From positions 3,658,001 to 3,722,000 of the forward strand of contig NZ_CP003915.1 of NCBI RefSeq assembly GCF_000521505.1: a DNA stretch of 64,000 bases, given 5' to 3'. The DNA comes from Advenella mimigardefordensis DPN7. GTDB taxonomy: Bacteria > Pseudomonadota > Gammaproteobacteria > Burkholderiales > Burkholderiaceae_B. A model generated the notes under the pieces. The model was not told where the DNA came from, searched no databases, and saw only the letters and a list, made by a program, of their open reading frames with translations. The position numbers and the translations under genes are program-made. Below, piece by piece: positions 62,113 through 64,000 of this stretch; position 1 is the stretch's first letter; each line of letters begins with the position of its first letter.

Positions 62113-62730
62113 AAATCCACCAAAGGAGGAGGGTGGAGGAGACAACCTTGGCAAGACGTATGGCAAGAAACTCAAGCAGCAGGCAGATAAGAGCAATACA
62201 ACCGTTTCTTTCTGCGGGCAGTGCAAGCTGTTACTGAGGCGCCAACTTTATTCTTCGTTTGTGGCGAACTGCAGAACCGCTATCACTGCTTCCTGCGAAT
62301 TTCCGAAAGTCCATTTCGTCATCCGTTAGACAAATAGTACTGCTTTTTTTTGTGCAATGCAAGAAAAATATCAATCAAGCGTTTGAATTCGCACCCAATT
62401 TACTTCAATCTGTTTCAAATAAGACACACCCGACACACATGTCCATAGGTAATTACGCGGGTGTTGGGGTATGTCTCTATATTTTTCACCCTCGCAAGTA
62501 ATAAATACAGAACGATTAGCAATATTGTTGCATAGTCACAACATTCTGGAATGGTTTTGGTCTGAATGGTGTCGGAGCAGATAAGCCGGAATCACATGAT
62601 CTGGATCACAGCGCACCGGGATCCAGAGCGAATCGGAATGCCGTGACCCGCCTTTCACCAGCGCTGGTCTGCGCACCCGACTTGCGTTGCAGTGCGAGAA
62701 GCAAGTCCCGACTGCGAACGCTCACATGCC
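62113..62730. other. Intergenic region between the intron target terminator and coq7
   Basis: 618 bases. The part from 62330 to 62540 is markedly AT-rich compared with the rest of the window. A small open frame (62259-62501, plus) has no ribosome site or family features. An imperfect inverted repeat CTGGATC/GGATCCAG lies at 62600-62635 without a T-run. No tRNA, rRNA or known small RNA was recognised. Confidence 0.45.
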
Positions 62731-63408
62731 TTAAATGCGGTAAGCCAGCGTAGTCATGACTTTGGACATGGCCGTCATGATACCGCGCACCGGTAAGGGC
62801 AACGGCGTACCGCCATGCTCCTCGGCCGTTTCGCGATGGTGGATCTCATCTTCCTTCATCTGCTGCACAATCGCGCGTGAGCGGCTGTCCTGCTCGGGCA
62901 GATCGGTCAGGTGACGCTCCAGATGCGCTTCCACCTGGCGTTCCGTTTCGGCCATGAAGCCCAGATTGCGCTCGCGACCGGCGGCACTGGCCAGCACCCC
63001 CAGCCCGAAAGAACCGGCATACCATAGCGGATTGAGCAGGCTCGTATGGCTGTTCAGTTCACGAATACGGTCGCGGCACCAGGACAAATGGTCCACCTCT
63101 TCCTGGGCGGCCGTCTCAAACACCTTGCGTACCGATGCTTCCTTGCACATGAGTGCCTGCCCGCGATACAGTGCCTGGGCGCATACTTCTCCCACGTGAT
63201 TCACGCGCATCAGGCCAGCTGCATGCCGGGCCTGCGCCTGGCTCAATTCGGGTTCCGCAGTTGCCATTTGCAGACCTGCAGGATTGGGACGCGAGGCTCG
63301 CGAAGCGCCGGAGAGCACTTCAAGCGCAGTCCCGATTTCTGCCAGCACCCGGTCGGCAAGCGAATAACGACGGTCAAATTCATGTACAGCAATAGCTTTT
63401 TCGGTCAT
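62731..63408 (-). CDS. coq7: 3-demethoxyubiquinol 3-hydroxylase
   Basis: 225 residues, di-iron carboxylate protein of ubiquinone synthesis. The ligand-bearing blocks are RVNHVGEVCAQALYRGQAL near 70, FETAAQEEVDHLSWCRDRI near 96 and QMKEDEIHHRETA near 190, giving the ExxH pairs. It is peripheral to the inner membrane. The length and N-terminal extension fit betaproteobacterial Coq7. It is divergent from the OsmC gene across about 140 bases. Confidence 0.97.
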   Translation of the reverse strand: MTEKAIAVHEFDRRYSLADRVLAEIGTALEVLSGASRASRPNPAGLQMATAEPELSQAQARHAAGLMRVNHVGEVCAQALYRGQALMCKEASVRKVFETAAQEEVDHLSWCRDRIRELNSHTSLLNPLWYAGSFGLGVLASAAGRERNLGFMAETERQVEAHLERHLTDLPEQDSRSRAIVQQMKEDEIHHRETAEEHGGTPLPLPVRGIMTAMSKVMTTLAYRI

Positions 63409-63546
63409 AAGTCAGCCTGTGTTGGAAAGGACAGGAAAAAATGGCACAGTCACCCGGGACTGATTTGGTAACCCGGTGAGGTCTGCCCGATCGTCTATTG
63501 TAGCAATGGGTTATGATTTGCTTTTGATTTAATGCAGGAAACAATC

Positions 63547-63969
63547 ATGGAATGCAATATCGAATGGAATGGCCCCGAAGGCATGCTGTTCGTTGCCACA
63601 ACCGGCAGCGGCCACACCGTTGCCATGGATGGCGCGCCTGAAGGCGGTGGTAACAATCTGGCGCCACGCCCCATGGAAATGATGCTGGTCAGCGCAGGCG
63701 GCTGCTCGGCCTACGACGTCGTGCTCATTCTTAAGCGTGGCCGCCACCAGGTGACCCGTTGCCAGGTCACGGTGCAGGGCGAACGGGCCGAGACCGACCC
63801 GAAGATTTTTACCAAAATCCATTTCGTCTTCACGGTCACGGGCAAAAATCTGCCTGAAAAAGCGGTGGAACGGGCCGTCAGCCTGTCTCATGAAAAATAC
63901 TGCTCTGCCGTTGCCATGCTGGAAAAATCGGCAGCCATTACCCACTCATACGTGATCGCCGAGGCATAA
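63547..63969 (+). CDS. OsmC-family protein (YhfA-like)
   Basis: 140 residues. A small alpha/beta protein of the OsmC/Ohr superfamily. APRPMEMMLVSAGGCSAYDVVLILKRGR near 38-65 contains the first cysteine, and SLSHEKYCSAVAML near 115 the second, the redox pair that in relatives reduces peroxides. AGGA lies seven bases before the ATG at 63547, and an upstream ATG at 63532 has no such site. This is the YhfA-type branch, whose substrate is not established. It is followed 2 nt later by another gene. Confidence 0.9.
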   Translation: MECNIEWNGPEGMLFVATTGSGHTVAMDGAPEGGGNNLAPRPMEMMLVSAGGCSAYDVVLILKRGRHQVTRCQVTVQGERAETDPKIFTKIHFVFTVTGKNLPEKAVERAVSLSHEKYCSAVAMLEKSAAITHSYVIAEA

Positions 63970-63971
63970 CG

Positions 63972-64000
63972 ATGAACCAGCAGTATGAAGATTTCATGCG
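63972..64000 (+). CDS. thyA: Probable thymidylate synthase (first codons only)
   Basis: Only MNQQYEDFM and part of the next codon are visible. The beginning resembles the N-terminus of betaproteobacterial ThyA (M-x-Q-Y-x-D-x-M-R), and it starts 2 nt after the OsmC gene, a neighbourhood seen in Burkholderiales. Ten codons are too few to be certain. Confidence 0.4.

Noticed and set aside
1..64000. CRISPR arrays, rRNA genes, prophage or a replication origin
   Set aside because: No regularly spaced direct repeats of CRISPR size, no rRNA sequence, no phage structural or integrase genes and no DnaA-box cluster were noticed.

Overview
The window looks like chromosomal DNA of a betaproteobacterium of the order Burkholderiales, most likely Alcaligenaceae and perhaps Advenella-like. 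This is inferred from protein character and from gene neighbourhoods (ribB-ribH-nusB-thiL-pgpA-cinA; ftsY/rsmD-coaD-ferredoxin; ispE-tRNA-Gln-prs-rplY-pth; osmC next to a probable thyA). No database search was possible.

Layout. 1-4300: a riboflavin/thiamine/phospholipid housekeeping run on the minus strand (ribB, ribH, nusB, thiL, pgpA, cinA-type pncC). 4400-11900: a minus-strand catabolic operon with a CoA ligase, a fused flavin monooxygenase/old-yellow-enzyme reductase, SDR, enoyl-CoA hydratase, acyl-CoA dehydrogenase and a RidA protein. It fits the aerobic 2-aminobenzoyl-CoA (anthranilate) route, and a divergent MarR regulator with palindromic operators lies upstream. 12900-20200: glpD, a CYTH-CHAD polyphosphate-type protein, ftsY, rsmD, coaD and a 2[4Fe-4S] ferredoxin. 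20360-26730: a MOSC_N-like protein, a giant AsmA protein, a DUF937 protein, an orphan BrnA-like antitoxin beside a decayed DUF1016 nuclease gene, and ychF.

27117-37281 is the most unusual region: a probable single Fur-boxed minus-strand operon. In transcription order it encodes a ChaN-type lipoprotein, an exported S9 prolyl oligopeptidase, a TonB-dependent receptor, a TbpB-like surface lipoprotein (frameshifted in an A tract), ExbB, ExbD, TonB and a Slam-type outer-membrane lipoprotein translocon. It reads as a self-contained iron/haem-protein acquisition machine that exports its own surface lipoprotein and carries its own protease and energy module.

37500-45100: CPBP protease, pth, rplY, prs, tRNA-Gln, ispE, lolB, a TPR protein and divergent mutM. 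Strong hairpin terminators sit just upstream of prs, rplY and pth. 45100-48100: an FAD-linked oxidase and manB. 48200-59960: a minus-strand surface polysaccharide cluster (WecA-type initiating transferase, TviB-like dehydrogenase, WbpP/TviC-like epimerase, MOP flippase, four GT4 glycosyltransferases, asparagine synthetase). It suggests an amidated HexNAc-uronic acid glycan. 60221-62076: a group IIC-like intron with its reverse transcriptase, inserted directly behind a rho-independent terminator. 62700-64000: coq7, an OsmC protein and the first codons of a probable thyA.

Two genes (ftsY and the TbpB-like lipoprotein gene) are each broken by what looks like one missing A in an A run. This may be biology (phase variation) or homopolymer sequencing error.
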